Shown here: in pieces, positions 1 to 12,581 of the stretch
Layout: every line of letters begins with the position of its first letter
How positions within the stretch are numbered: the stretch's first letter is position 1
From: Capsicum annuum
Lineage: Eukaryota; Streptophyta; Magnoliopsida; Solanales; Solanaceae
Direction of reading: 5' to 3'
Assembly: GCF_002878395.1 (NCBI RefSeq)
Contig: NC_061117.1
Span: 225,491,612 to 225,555,611 of the forward strand
Length of the DNA: 64,000 bases
Program-made: the position numbers and the translations under genes
The notes under the pieces: generated by a model
What the model was told of the DNA's origin: nothing
The model's database searches: none
The model's input: the letters and a program-made list of their open reading frames with translations, nothing else

Positions 1-406
1 TGTAGGACGACAGATAATGCCTCAACTTTTGTACCGTCCAAGTCAAAGCACAACATGTCCTTTTTACAAGAGTGTAACGGGCTTCATATGGCGTGAACTT
101 CTTACTTAAGTAGTAAATGGCTTTCTCTCTCCTACCGATCTCATTATGTTGTCCGAGGACACATCGGAAAGCATTTTCAGAGACTGACAGGTAAAGCAAT
201 AATGGAATTTCTTCTCTTGGTGGAACCAAAACCGGCGGTGTAGACAATTATTCCTCGATGAGGTTAAAAGCTCTCTGACATTCTTCTGTCTGCTCGTTCA
301 ATGCATTTTTCTTTAACATCTTGAGAATTGGCTCGCATATGACTGTTGACTGCGCGATGAACCTGCTAATGTAATTCAAACGACCCATGAAACTCATAAC
401 TTCCTT

Positions 407-1333
407 CTAAGTTTTCGGCGGTGGCAAATCCTGAATTGTCTTGATTTTGGATGGGTCTAACTCGATGCCTCTTCTACTGACTATGAATCCCAGCAACTTC
501 CCTGATGGCACACTAAAAACACACTTAGCAGGGTTTAATTTCAAAATGTACCTTCTTAATATGTTGAAAAATTTCTCCAGATGAGTCAGATGATCCAAAC
601 TCTGGCGGGATTTGATAATTACATCATCCACGTACACCTCAATCTCTTTATGGATCATATCATGAAAAATCATCGTCATAGCCCTCATATATGTTGCACC
701 CGTATTTTTGAGACCAAGCGGCATTACCCTGTAATGATAAACACCCCAGGGTGTAATAAAAGCCATTTTTTCTGCATCTTTGTCATCCATCAATATCTGA
801 TGATACTTAGCAAAACAATCAATGAATGACTGTATTTTATATTTTTCACAATTATCGATGAGAATGTGGATGTTGGGCAACGAAAAATTATCTTTAGGAC
901 TGGCTCTATTCAAGTCTCTATAGTCAGCACAAATTCGAATCTTTCCCTCCTTCTTCGGCACAGGGACGATGTTGGCCAACCACGTCGGATATTTTGTGAC
1001 CTCGACAACATTAGACTGGATTTATTTTGTCACTTCTTTCTTGATCTTTAGACTTAAATCTGGCTTGAATGTTCGTATTTTTTCCTTGACTGGATCAAAC
1101 TCCGAATTTATTGGCAACTTATGTGACACACTACTGGTGGTCAACCCTGGCATATCATCATAAGACCAAGCAAACACGTCGATGTATTCCCGCAATAGGT
1201 AGAGGAGCTCTTTTCTTTGTGGCGCCGCCAGGTGGATACTGATATTTGTCTCTTTGATTTCATCGTGATCTCCCAAGTTGACTATTTCAGTTTCCTCCAG
1301 ATTGGGTTTTTTGCAATTCTCAAATTCCTCCAT
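407..1333 (-). pseudogene. Ty3-type reverse transcriptase fragment
   Basis: Two ORFs, 1333-1022 and 979-407, cover the reverse transcriptase. The second (190 residues) shows GKIRICADYRDLNRASPKDN, the TPWGVYHYRVMPLGLKN block and the catalytic YVDD box at residues 116-119 (about 634-623). The two pieces do not read through. Toward position 1 there is weak similarity to the RNase H domain, with further stops. Pol order PR-RT-RH places the element in Ty3 rather than Copia. Confidence 0.85.
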
Positions 1334-2294
1334 ATCTTTGACTAATCGTTCCTCGTCATCGTCCTTTCAATCATCATTGTTCCCCTCATTTTGTTCGTTC
1401 AAGCTTTAACATGACACGACATTGGCAGATTTTAAGCTACTGTTACTGTAATGGACAAACAAACCAAGTTAGATGATGACAAGATAATAACAAAATATAT
1501 GACTAGGAGTGTTTTAAAAATAATAGAATTTTCTAAAAAAATGAAGGCCTTTTCATTAAATTTAGGAGATAATTACAAAATCATGGCTCATGACTTGCGC
1601 AAATACAAGTCCATGCCTTTTTTCAAGCAGTAAGATATGAAAAGGAAGTTTTGAGATATAAAAGGTGGATCGCGGGGCCTCCTCCGGATCATCACCGATT
1701 TTAAAAACTATCAGTAATTGTCCTTTCATCTACCACGATGGACGACGGGTTATGAGTGGAGTGAAGGTCCAATTTTGCAAGGCCTTCCCTGGCGCAATTT
1801 GCATCACCCCACTGGACTTTGGGATATCTTTCGGTACAGCATTACATCCTTCAAACAAACCTCCTATCCCATCCCCAAGACCATCATCATCTGACATCTC
1901 TCATACAGGAAATGACTGGAAAAAGAGTGGCAAGGGCCCAAACAGACTCTTCTCTGGCTCATCCTCAACCTTATCCTTCCTGGTAGGCTGATATCCTAAC
2001 CCTTACTTAGAGCCTCTCTCTGGGATTGCAATAGGCTCGATAATTCCTTGTAAATTCTTGCCCAAGCCTCGACCAGGTTTGAACCCATTTCTTAATATCA
2101 CTGTTGCAATAATTTTGTAGACAGAAGGCATTGGTACTTTGGGCGTCGAATCTCTGTCCGCAGCATTTACAATTTCCACTGTACAAAAACTGCTACCTTT
2201 GGAACATCTTCAATCACCGGCACATAACCATTGGGACGGTCCGCTCGACTTCCTTCTCCTTAGATGACTACTTTATGATCTTCCCAAATGAACT

Positions 2295-2871
2295 TTAATA
2301 ATTGATGAAGGAGTGATGAAACTGCCTTTGCACCGTGTATCCATGGTCTTCCCAAGAGCAGGTTGTACCTAGGATGGATATCCATAACATGAAACTTAGT
2401 CTTGAACTCAGTAGGCCCCATTTGGATGTGCAAATCAATCTCTCATATGGTATCTCTCTGCCCACCATCGAATGCACACACATTTATGTGGCTTCGATGA
2501 TTTTTTCCTAAATCATAGCCCATTAGAACCAACATAGAGAGGGGATAAATATGCACACCAGATTCATCATCTATTAATACCTGATTAATCACATAATCAT
2601 GGCAAATGACAGTGACATGCATGGATTTGTTGTGCATTGCTCCTTCAAACGACAATTCTTCATCACTGAATGATATGCGATGATTCCCCACAATGTTCCC
2701 TATCATTACAGCCAGATTCTCAATACTCGTTACTGCGGGAATATATGCTTCCTCCATGACCTTCGATAAAGCCTGTTGGTGGTATGGTAAACTCACTAAT
2801 AGTGCTAAGACAGAGATTTGGGCTGGCATTTTCTCCAAGTGTTTGACAATTGAGTAATACTTTGGTTGCAT
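2295..2871 (-). pseudogene. Retroelement aspartic protease region, degenerate
   Basis: The 142-residue ORF at 2871-2443 contains VLIDDESGVHIYPLSML, corresponding to the active-site region of Ty3 retropepsins. There the family has D-[ST]-G; here the triad reads Asp-Glu-Ser-Gly, so the catalytic motif is disturbed. The frame is lost near 2443 and picked up at 2483-2295. It lies between gag and reverse transcriptase as expected. In the living family this enzyme cuts the gag-pol polyprotein. Confidence 0.6.
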
Positions 2872-3663
2872 ACGCCTCCAAAATTACTCAGCCTCTCCTT
2901 CAGTGATTGGCCTTTTCTGTGAATTTTTTTTGTTGGTCAATTCCTCAAGGATATAACATCATCCCGATCGCGTCATCCCTTGGGCAGCAGCGGTTTGCAT
3001 AATAAATTCCTTTCTTGGCGGGGGAGCGTACACTTGAGTCGGGGCCGTCATCACTATAAATGGGGCTTTCTCATTGATACTTAAGGCAGCCATAGCCTAC
3101 TCTATCTTTCCTACCTCTTTCGCTCTTTTGCGCTTTTTTAGAGTTCACCTGGGTAATGGTCTTGCCAGATGCCCATTCGTCTTCTACTTCAATCATGTTA
3201 ACTGTAGATCCTTCATGCTTGGGCAATAGATTTCTGTTAATATTTGGAGTAGGCGCCTGGAGCGTGATGACCTTTTGATCGATTAAATCCTGATCATGTG
3301 TTTCAAGTAGACACAATCCTTTGTACTGTGCCCCGCTGCCCCCGAATGATAAGCACAATGTTAACTTGCATTAAAAAATTGAGTGTTGGGATTGATATTC
3401 CTTGGGTGTATTGGTTGCAAATGACCAGCGTTCTTCAATCTTTCAAATAATTGGGTGCGACTTTCAGCTAGTAGGGTGAAGTTTCGGGGAGGTTTCTTTT
3501 CGTGGTTTGGACGTTGGGGTTTATACGGGCTTAGGTTTGTAGGAGGGGGTACTTGGTGATAATTTGGAGGCGCTTGGAAATTTGTTCGGTTATTTAGAGG
3601 AGTGGTTTGGAAATGAGACTGATAATTTAGAGGTGGAACTGGGTATTGGGGAAAGATATTTAG

Positions 3664-5237
3664 TTATGGATCTTGGTATGAGGATAGGATGTTTAGGAGT
3701 GGAGTTTGGTACTGAGGTTGGGCATTTGAGAGTGGATCTTGGTATTGGGTGTGGGCGTAGAATGCGTGCGGAAGGTTAGGTGACGGCGGAGAAGATAAAA
3801 TATTTCTAGAGTTGAATCGTTGTTTTGATTTTGTAACAAAATTAGCAGAAACCATACCTACCTCTTTCTTTTTCTTCTTAGAAAACATGGCAGTTCCAGA
3901 CGATGTCGGGGTCTTGGCAATTTTTCCTGTCCGAATACCTTCTTCCAATGATTCTCCTATTTTTACCAAATTCGCAAAGGTTGCCCTGACAGCGGACACC
4001 ATCCTGGTATAATATTCTCCTTCTTGAGAGCGAGAGAATACGGATACCATTTCCTCCTCAGACATGGGGGGTTGCACTTTGGCGGCTTCTTTCCTCCAAT
4101 GAAAAGCATAGTCTCAAAAACTCTCAACATTCCTCTGTTTGATCCGATCTAGTGAATATCGGTCAGGGATTATTTCAATGTTGAATGCGAACCGGTCAAG
4201 GAAACCCTTGGCCAATGCTTTCCAACCAGTCAACTTTTTTGGCTCCTGAGACATGAACCACTCTAAGGCTTCGCCCCTCAAACTTCGACTGAATAGGCGT
4301 ATCAATAAGGCCTTATTTTTCCCTATCTCTACCAGTTGCTCACAGTACCTTCTCAGATGGGCCATTGGGTTTCTGGTACAATCAAACATCTCAAACTTAG
4401 GGACTTTGTACCCATCTGGTAGGTCTACTCCCGGGTGAATACATAAATCGTCACACCCCAAACCGTCATGGTCCCTGGATCCATGAGACTCTTTGATCCT
4501 CATGATCTCTTCCTTCATAGCTAGCAAATTCCTTTCATGATGGGTCCTCCACTCTTTCTCCCTGTCCTCGTAATTATCCATCTCGATTTAGGAAGGGGTT
4601 CATAAATATCAGGGGATATGATGGCTTGAGGGGGATTTGGAAGGAAGGCTTGATTTTGCGGAAGAAAGGAACTTGGTTAGTAAGTGGGGAAGATGTTTTG
4701 GAAATTGGAAAGATTCTTGTGGACTTTGTGAGTAGTTTGGCGGAATATGAGAAGGATTTTGCGGATTTGGGAATGAATTTGGTGGATTCAAAGGTAGATT
4801 TGACGTATTTTGTGGATTTGGGAGTGAATCTTGGGGATTTGGGAATGCGTCTTGTTGATTTGAGAATGTGTTTTGAGGATTTGGAAATGGATTCGAAGAA
4901 GGGTTCTATGGGGTTATAGATGGATTTTGCGGATGTAGACGTTTGGGTTATTTTCACGATTAGTATTTTGGACAAATGGAGGAGCGGAGACGGATGATAT
5001 GTTATTTGGCTGATCCCCGAGAATAGGTGTGCTGAGGGGAGGAATTTGGAGTGGAGTCCCGTGTCCTTCCGGAGCGGGGGCATTGACGGTTACGGCTAAG
5101 TTAGCTAAATCCCAAGTGCGATTTATTTCTTCCTGAAGCATTTCTAACTTTCTTGCAAGTTCCGCAATCATCTCATTCTGTTCCACTATCACATTATCCC
5201 CGATAGTCAGTACGTTTTCTTCGTCATTTCCCGTCAT
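3664..5237 (-). pseudogene. gag of the Ogre-like element, broken
   Basis: An N-terminal piece (5237-4914) with a short heptad-like helix runs into a Pro/Ser/Lys-rich low-complexity segment. The core gag domain follows at 4581-4114, with the recognisable stretches LPDGYKVPKFEMFDCTRNP and GEALEWFMSQEP. An in-frame stop interrupts it at about 4114, where TGA replaces what is normally an Arg codon (inferred C-to-T change). The frame resumes into 4077-3664, a Lys-rich then Tyr/Gln/Pro-rich tail. The family protein forms the particle that packages the element RNA; this copy cannot. Confidence 0.75.
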
Positions 5238-5945
5238 TTTTGAATGATGGTCAGAGGATGGGATTTTCTGCGCTTTCGATCGGGTGAAGTAGGGATGTTC
5301 TGCCAGTTTATCAACACGAAGTAATTTCTATTATCTGTAAAGTAAAACAACTCAAAGGCAGATGTGTTAGTTTCCGTATATGATAAGTAATGCAAAATAT
5401 TTGACATGAAATAACCACATAGAGTTGTTTGAGTCGTAGCTAAGTTCGTCCATAAGACATAGTGGATAAACTTGCCTTTGATCCAAACAAACACACATAA
5501 GCACATAAGACAGTTATATCATACAAAAACATTATAATAATGTATATCCTAGCTAGGGTGACCCTTTTTTAGCCAAGGGTTCAGGCCTAATGATTTTTGA
5601 AGAAAATATACGCTTCCTCAAAGTCAATCCATTAATCCCCAACTCATATAGGCACGAAAAAGGGTGTAAATGCCTACAAAATATAACGAAAAAAAAGGAT
5701 ACAATCTTTAGGGGAAAAGGGAAATAACATGAAAGAAGATAAGTTCCCCCGCAGGGGAAATAGAAAAACTAACTACTGGAGGCTCTTTTGTCTGTTTTTG
5801 CATTTTTTGCCTTGTTTACCTCCTGTACCATTTGATACCTATTGATGATAAGATGACTCCCGCATAATTGTTCCTTGCAGTCGTAAGTCATTTTCCCTAT
5901 ACTATCGAGTTGAGAGGCTATGCTATCATCCAAATTGATTAAACA

Positions 5946-7468
5946 CTACCTAACATCATCAGCCTCTTGCCTAGCTCTTTTCAGCTCTTCCCTCAACATA
6001 CGTATTGTTAAAGCATCCTCCATGTGTACCTGCCGGTGCGCGATTTCACTTTTATGGAACTCATCTTGTATCCTGTGGAGCTGAACTTGATGCTCGGATT
6101 CTATATCCACAACCCGAGTGGGCACATTTGGTCCCAGAATTAATGCTCCAGCGAGGTTTTTTTCAACCACTTTTTGTAAGTGTTGTTGACTTTAGGGTCA
6201 TGCTTTATACGAAAAGTCACTTTCGTCCACCTTCTTCTTCTCCATCCATTTATCATGCCGTCTTTGAGCGGAGACTCACTTTCATCGTATTTGGTGAAAA
6301 ACCTAAGCATGGAATCTATTTGTGGTGCCTCCTGCTTGATCTCGAATTGCCTAAGAACTCTGTCAGGATTGTAGGAACGGGTCCCTATGAGACCGGGAAG
6401 CACTAGGAAAGGTCACTTGCCCCCTCGAATGGTGTATTTCCCTGAACGAAGAGAGTTAATGGCCCATTGCACATCGTCATCTCTTAATTCCCCGAAAGTC
6501 TTAAACCAAAATTCGTAAGATGCTTCCCTTTTGAACTTGTGTAGAAACAACCACATGTCGTGCAAAGCCAGCATATCCACCCTTGTTTTATGATCAGGTT
6601 GTACTGTTCTCGAATCCTTTACCAAATGCTTCATCATCCACCATTATAATATGAGGTTGCAACCTTGAAAGAAACAATTTTCGACTTGACACCTTCCCAA
6701 GGCTCGATATATGTTGGCGACAATCATGGGACCTAAATTGTGGAATACCTTGGTAGAATCGTAATCTACTCCAAACAAAAGTGCATGAGCCACCGTAACA
6801 ACCCTTGGGTGAATTGTGCCATTTTTCCCCTGTGGTAACACCATGGTTTCGAGTATACCTACCGTAAACGCAAAGGCTCTCATCTCTTTCCATTTTGCTT
6901 CAGACTCAAATTTATGTCCAAATTTATGAAAGGAATTGAATCTTCCAAACCGACGATACAACTCCCGAAAAGTCATATTTGCTCTATCATGTTCCCCTAG
7001 CCAGGTGTCGTCGTCAGTTAAAAATGCCTCTTTGATTGTTTGACGGTCCCACATGGCAGGAACTAAAATGTTCTTATCAGGTTTTTCCTTTCTCTTGAAA
7101 CACATTTCAATACTCTCATAGCAAATTAACACTTCTTCGATGGTAGGAGTCAATTCCACATCCCCGAAGCGAAACACCATATTCTGATCATCCCAAAAAG
7201 TGGTAAGCAAGTGGATCATTTCGGGCCAAGCATCCATTTCGATCAATGAAGGCAGGTATCCGATGTGTGTTCTAATAATTTTTCTCTCTTCTGCACTCAT
7301 ATAGTCCCACCATAGTTTCAGGTAATCTTCGGGTTTAGTAACCATTTTGAACTTCTCGTGGGAATGCAATTGACTCATACCTACACGAAAGCAAATAAAG
7401 ATAAGCCTTCCCCCGTCCCCCAAAGGGTAATGGATTGAATTAGACAAGCATATATTTCTGCAACACAT
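5946..7468 (-). pseudogene. Ogre ORF1 with DUF7745 / plant-mobile-domain-like protein, frameshifted
   Basis: The longest open piece, 7468-6644, encodes 274 residues with segments such as YLKLWWDYMSAEERKII and VELTPTIEE, typical of the large plant DUF7745 family carried by Ty3 elements. Coding similarity continues in other frames at 6637-6413 and 6403-6140. It ends in a Glu/Arg/Lys-rich, probably coiled-coil piece at 6170-5946. At least three frame breaks separate the pieces, so no full protein is possible. The role of ORF1 proteins in Ogre elements is unknown. Placement between the primer site and gag matches the lineage. Confidence 0.7.
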
Positions 7469-7890
7469 AAATATGATTTGTCTGTAATTGACTCGGGGTC
7501 AATAGACGTAGGACAGGTTTTCTAATGGGCCCAATACCCCGCTCGGGTATTGGGTCGTCCTAGGCTCATACCTGAAATGGGGTTTTGGTTTTGCTCTATC
7601 CTAGGTATCTAGAGTGGGTTTGAACACTGGTTCTCAAGCGGACAACTTGAGTTTGAAAATACAAACAACCATCAGACGACTCACGTGCTAATAAACTGTT
7701 TGTATTTCCAACACATTGTTGGAATTGATCAATAGGGGCCGGGATACCCACGAAACCCCAAAATAGTTTAAATGATGTAGGAATATGCCATGAGATGCGA
7801 TAATTAAACTCTACAGAATCGAAATACATAAACATATAAACAGTTAATCAAAAGACGAAATCAAACATTTGATTAGATCCTAGTTAGAGA

Positions 7891-7908
7891 TCCCCAGCAG
7901 AGTCGCCA
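7891..7908 (-). promoter_or_regulatory. Primer-binding site of the Ogre-like element
   Basis: The minus strand reads TGGCGACTCTGCTGGGGA about ten bases inside the LTR end. Ogre elements are known to prime from tRNA-Arg, and this 18-mer has the form expected for complementarity to a tRNA-Arg 3' end. I did not compare it with a tRNA set. Confidence 0.75.
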
Positions 7909-7917
7909 ATTCTATTT

Positions 7918-10900
7918 TGTGGAAATTTTTGACTTTAGAAATAGAGTCGCCACTTAATTTTGAAAAGGAATTAAGAAACCTTTTGAATTTTACTTAGACG
8001 ATTCAAAAAAGGAAAATCGTTTAAGTTAGAGAGTCTAAATAAGTGGTTCCTATTCACGTTTTAGGAAGGTGTTAGGCACCTAAAACGTTCCGCTAACTTG
8101 CGGTTATCCGGTCTGTTTGAAAATGCTTTTGACTAACTTTGAAAAAATATCGATTTGTTGGAAAAAGTAATTTGTTTAGGAAATATTTTAAAGGTTTATG
8201 CAAAACCAGTTTTTATCAACTTAGTCAGGGATTTTAACTAGGTTCGCAAGAAAACTCATAAAACAAATTAGCAAAAGTAAAAGGGAAAGGGTAGAAGTAG
8301 AAGGACTTGAGCCATTAGGCCCAAATCGACAACCCTGTCCTAATCTAGATATAGGGCTTTCAACCCGTCTTCCACCTGTCCTAATTCTATGTTTTCGAGC
8401 CTTTAGCTCGAGTCTCGCTTCACCTGTATTAAGTACAACTTTGGCTTCGAGGCCCAAATGAATAAATAAGGAAATAAATAAATAAATGTAGACGACAATA
8501 AATAAATAAACAGAATAATAAATAAGACTGGGGTCTCGTAGCCGCTTCAAATAATAGGACTTTAATCCATTTGTTCTTCTTTTTGAGTCCTTGCATTCGT
8601 GCACTATGAGGTTTCCTCCCTAAGGTTTTCGAAATTGACTCATGAGGGGTGGGCCCCAATGGCCCACATTGACAACGCAATAATGGGAATAAAGTCTGTT
8701 TAGACTCGAAGGTAGGTTCATGCAAAGAAAGGTGAAGGAGGAGGATGATTAGGAAATAATTCGACTAAAAATAGCTTAGAAAGAAATCTTAATCGATATG
8801 TAAACATTACAACATGATAACTAATAGATCAATCCATATCAACATAGTGGCAATTCCATACAACATGCAGGAAATCATCTAGCTATAATGCTTAGTAGAA
8901 CATTAAAACGCGTTTGGTATTCATCTATATAATAACCATGGTACGAAAACAGCAACAGAGAGAAAATTTAGACAAAGTGGAGTAAAATTTGATAAAAGAA
9001 ATCTGACAAGCTAATACGGAATTAATTGCACCAAGCCTATGGAATGAGAAAATAACACATAATCCAAACATTGCATGCCTTTCTTATAAACAGTAAAAGA
9101 AAGAGATTCAACTGATTTATCCTAAGCCAAACCCTTATTCTACTCCTAAACAAGCAATCAGTTAGAAATTAACCAAACACCAAACTTTAACAAAACCTCA
9201 GCTACAGTGGGGCACCATCTACCTGAGACTTGTTAAGCAAAATCAGAGCACGAAACTTTAATCATGGGATCAGGTATAACAAGATACCAGCGACCAAAAA
9301 CTACTAATTAAAAATCAAAGTATGAGATTTTAATGACGTAACCAACCTTAGCATGATACTAGCAGCCCGAAACAAATCAAAGTATGCGACTCTACTACGA
9401 GAAATTGCTTATTCAATTTTACCAGCATACAAAGTGGAAGTCCTAGATCAAAGCTCAACCCACAACCTTATTTCAGTCACACAACATGCCATGAATTAAA
9501 TTAAAAAATCGTTCACAGATAAAAATAGTGGATTCGGGGGGGGGGGGGCACTTTTAACGACAAAAAGAACTTATTTTCAATGATATTAAGCATCGACATC
9601 AAACCCATTGACTCAAGTATCAACGTAGTGGTGGCCATCATGAACAAAACCTACTGCTATCGTGAGCCATCTACCAGCAGACAATTCTCAACACGTCTCA
9701 ACAACTAACAATTACTAGCGACAGGACTATGAAGCTAAAACGCTAAAATATCGATGAAAAGAAAACATTGAGACAAAGGGGAAGCGGAGTTTTACCTATT
9801 TCGGAGCAGTAAAACAGGACTCGAGCTATCAGCAGAATATCAACCACCAAAATCTTGCAATGGTGACCACTACCAGAACTTTTTTCGCTTCAAAAATTTA
9901 CCGTCTCACTAAAAATTTAACTAGAGGAAGACCTTTTTTCTTCTCCCAAAAATTCTAAACCCCACCCCCAAAACAAAACCAAAGACCTCTAAAATTTCAA
10001 ACTTCGAAGGGAAAGAAGAGGAGAGAAAAAGTCCAAAAAATCCCTCTGTGGAAGGCCAAAATTTCTTCTTTTTATAGAGAAATGAATGAGGGTTTTCAAC
10101 ACCTCCACCAATTTGGATTTTTCTCGACTAAATCAGGATAGGTGGACCAATAGGAATTCGTGAAAATTCCTCCTTCTTCAAGACCAATAAAATCCCATCA
10201 AATATGTACAAAAATCATACCATTATCCCGAGAAATGCGGGATTGGACCGTTGGAGAGGACAACTCATCAACCTTCTGGAAGATTCGAGGGTTTTCTGAG
10301 AGATGAGAGCGGTAAGATGAGGAATGCGTTATTTTTTGGTTGAGAACGAGTTGATTTTGGGGTTTAGAGTCGAGTTGAAATTGTTGTTGGATTTTGGTCG
10401 AATTTTGGCTGGTTGTTCGCTGAAGATCGATCGAATTTTGGGGCTGGCTGTTATTGATTGCTAGGTTAAGAGGATAAGATGAGAGGGTTTGGGCCGGATA
10501 GGTGGTTCTCGGACTGGGCCTATTTGGAAGTTGGTAGTGGTTAACGTTAGTGATGATGCTAAATGGGTCAGGAGATTTTATTAAGGGAGATTGGGCCTAG
10601 GTTATTGATTGTAATTGGGCTGCTGAGTTGGAATTGAGGGTTATTAAAACAAACCCCAATTAAATTAGAGTATAGGCAAGTTAGGCTATTTGGGCCATTC
10701 ATTAAATAACCAAAAGGGGAAAACTAGGCAATCGTGATTAAAACCTAACCTAATTAAAATCCATTCGACCGATTGCATTGCAATTATGGTCGAAAGATTT
10801 CAATTAAGGTCTAAATTTAAATAGATTGACTAAATTCAATTGAAATTATATGCGAATTAATCCTTTGTTCAATCACAAGCTTCTTGGTTTAATAAAATCA

Positions 10901-11215
10901 AACAAGTCTTTCTTCAAATAGATTATTTGTAAGAATAAATTATATTTAAATCAAGATTTAATTATAAAAAATTATTTTCCAAATAATCCTTAATTTAAAG
11001 TCCAATTTTGGTGAAAAATGTTCATTTAAATGACATTATTTATACAATCTAGTATATGTAAATACGAAAAATATATAATTATCACTTAAATGACAAAATT
11101 AGCCCAGATACCTATTTCAAAAAATTTGGAAAAAATAATTGCTGTGATTTTACTTGAAAATCGAAGAAATTCGAGATTAAACGTAGTCGTGGAGGGCAAA
11201 AAATAGGTGTCAACA
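7918..11215 (-). repeat. 5' LTR of the Ogre-like element (~3.3 kb)
   Basis: On the minus strand the LTR opens with TGTTGACACCTATTTTTTGC at 11215, the typical start of this lineage, and closes with a CA near 7918, just before the primer-binding site. Its length suits Ogre LTRs. It contains no convincing gene; the short ORFs at 8221-8725 are chance. Inside are an AAAT-rich stretch near 8460-8530 and a run of 13 G at 9536-9548. The 5' end is sharp. The 3' end is uncertain by a few bases because the partner LTR is not in view. Confidence 0.8.
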
Positions 11216-11366
11216 ATGTGACCTAAGAGGTCATGAGTTCAAGCCTTGGAAACGGCCTCTTGCAGAAATGCAAGGTAAAACTGCGCACAATAGACCCTTG
11301 TGGTTGGGCTCTTCCCCGGACCCTGCGCATAACGGGAGCTTTAGTGCACTTGGCTGCCCTTTTTTT
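11216..11366 (+). mobile_element. SINE (family A) 3' part, split by the Ogre insertion
   Basis: The sequence from ATGTGACC through the glycine-arm-like CAAGCC, the CTTCCCCGGACCCTGCGC block and a final poly-T run matches the elements at 12582-12768, 20198-20342 and 54211-54390. It begins abruptly at the Ogre LTR end, at a point that is internal in those copies. Its first half should therefore lie on the far side of the retrotransposon, outside the window. Family A is tRNA-derived in appearance and resembles Solanaceae SINEs; the exact family name was not checked. Confidence 0.75.
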
Positions 11367-11631
11367 CAATCTTTCATGTTAAGTTTTTGATTCCGAGTTA
11401 ATAGGTTTAATTTGCCAGACTCACAGCTTGCACTTTCTAGCCTGCACAAGTTAACAAAATCTTTTCAGTATGAACTCTTTGTTTAAAAAAGGATTAATGA
11501 AAGGGGAGACATAGAAGCTTTTGCTGTGTGTGTCTTGCTTTGTCAGTTTGCTTTATCTACTATGTCCATTGAAAAGAAAAAACTGCAATCTGCTGACGTA
11601 GCCTCATATTGTTTCCTTCCGTGGTTCTGCA

Positions 11632-12538
11632 GAACTCTGCACGTGAAGGTTTGCTGCTTCCTGAGTTACTTTGGCGTTGACACTCAGGAAGGCTTAATGG
11701 CTGTTTGTGGTTCAAGGACTCATATTGGCCATTTTGTTGGCAATAGGGACTTTGCTAAAGAGAGTCTGTCTGTGCGTGAGGAAGGTCTTTTTCCTTTCTC
11801 ATCACTCCTAGGCGCCTGCATTGTAGTTCGTCTGTAAAAAGTTGTGTTGTTACTTACAACAAAAGAGGCTTTCAGAATGTTCGTAAAGCTAACATTAGTT
11901 TGGGAAGCAAAGGACAGCTCGATAACTTCATGCTTTATCAATATTTCAGAACTGATGCTGCAAAGAGGAGGAGCGATCCCCTTGAAGCTAAACTCAGGAT
12001 CTTTTTACCTACCTCATCCCGCTAAAGCAAAAACTGGTGGAGAGGATGCTCATTTTGTTTGTATCCTTACACCAGCAATCTGTGCAGCTGATGGTGTTGG
12101 TGGATGGGCTGGTCTTGGTATTGATGCTGGACTATATGCCCGTGAATTGATGTCTCACTCTTCAACTGCAATTCTAGATGAACCAAAAGGTTCCGTAAAC
12201 CTAATCAGGGCCGGGGAGAGAGCTTACGTGAGGGCAAAAGCAAAAGGTTCTTCTACTGCTTGTATTGTTGCACTCACTGATGAACTAGATTTCAATAAAG
12301 CGGCAATTCACCTAGGTCCTAATCGCTAGTACAGATGAGCTTTTTGATAATTTGTATGATGAAGATATCAGTGGAGTTGTATTTCAGGCCATGGAAGCTG
12401 GCTTAGGGCCTCAGATGACCTATGAGCAATGGATCATACTAAGTCATCGCCTTTCTCTGATGGAGCTCGCGAGGCTGGATTTGGGTACCACGATGGGAAA
12501 CTGGACGACATCACTGTAGTTACTTTACTTGGTTTATG
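11632..12538 (+). pseudogene. PP2C-type protein phosphatase pseudogene (plant PP2C 55/80-like)
   Basis: The stretch encodes pieces of a Mg/Mn-dependent Ser/Thr phosphatase in at least three frames. ORF 11844-12329 carries GGEDAHFV and AADGVGGWAGLGIDAGLYAR, including the metal-binding DG pair, then AKGSSTACIVAL. After HLG the frame jumps to ASTDELFDNLYDED near 12328, so the GDSG segment that should lie between is deleted. A further shift near 12420 leads to GYHDGKLDDITVV and a stop at 12538. Upstream, 11632-11840 holds an N-terminal piece in other frames. The CAG just before 11632 looks like a relic splice acceptor, so this is probably a DNA-level duplicate rather than a processed copy. Confidence 0.8.
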
Positions 12539-12581
12539 ATATTAGCATTCATTAAGTTAATATCTGCTTGCAGACAAATAT

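Larger units (their letters stand above)
1..11215 (-). mobile_element. Ogre/Tat-lineage Ty3 LTR retrotransposon, degenerate, 3' part outside window
   Basis: Reading down the minus strand the order is: 5' LTR (11215 to about 7918), primer-binding site (7908-7891), an extra ORF1 (7468-5946), gag (5237-3664), aspartic protease (about 2871-2295) and reverse transcriptase (1333-407). Sequence resembling the start of RNase H continues to the window edge. An additional ORF ahead of gag, a very long LTR and an Arg-tRNA-type primer site are known hallmarks of the Ogre/Tat lineage. All ORFs are broken by frameshifts or stops, so the copy is dead. The 3' LTR lies beyond position 1. The element sits inside a SINE whose remainder follows from 11216. 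Confidence 0.85.

Noticed and set aside
8221..8725. Two overlapping minus ORFs as genes
   Set aside because: They lie inside the Ogre LTR, are low-complexity in part, and have no family pattern.
11526..11837. 103-residue ORF as an independent gene
   Set aside because: It spans relic intron and exon sequence of the PP2C pseudogene; only parts resemble the phosphatase N-terminus, in mixed frames.
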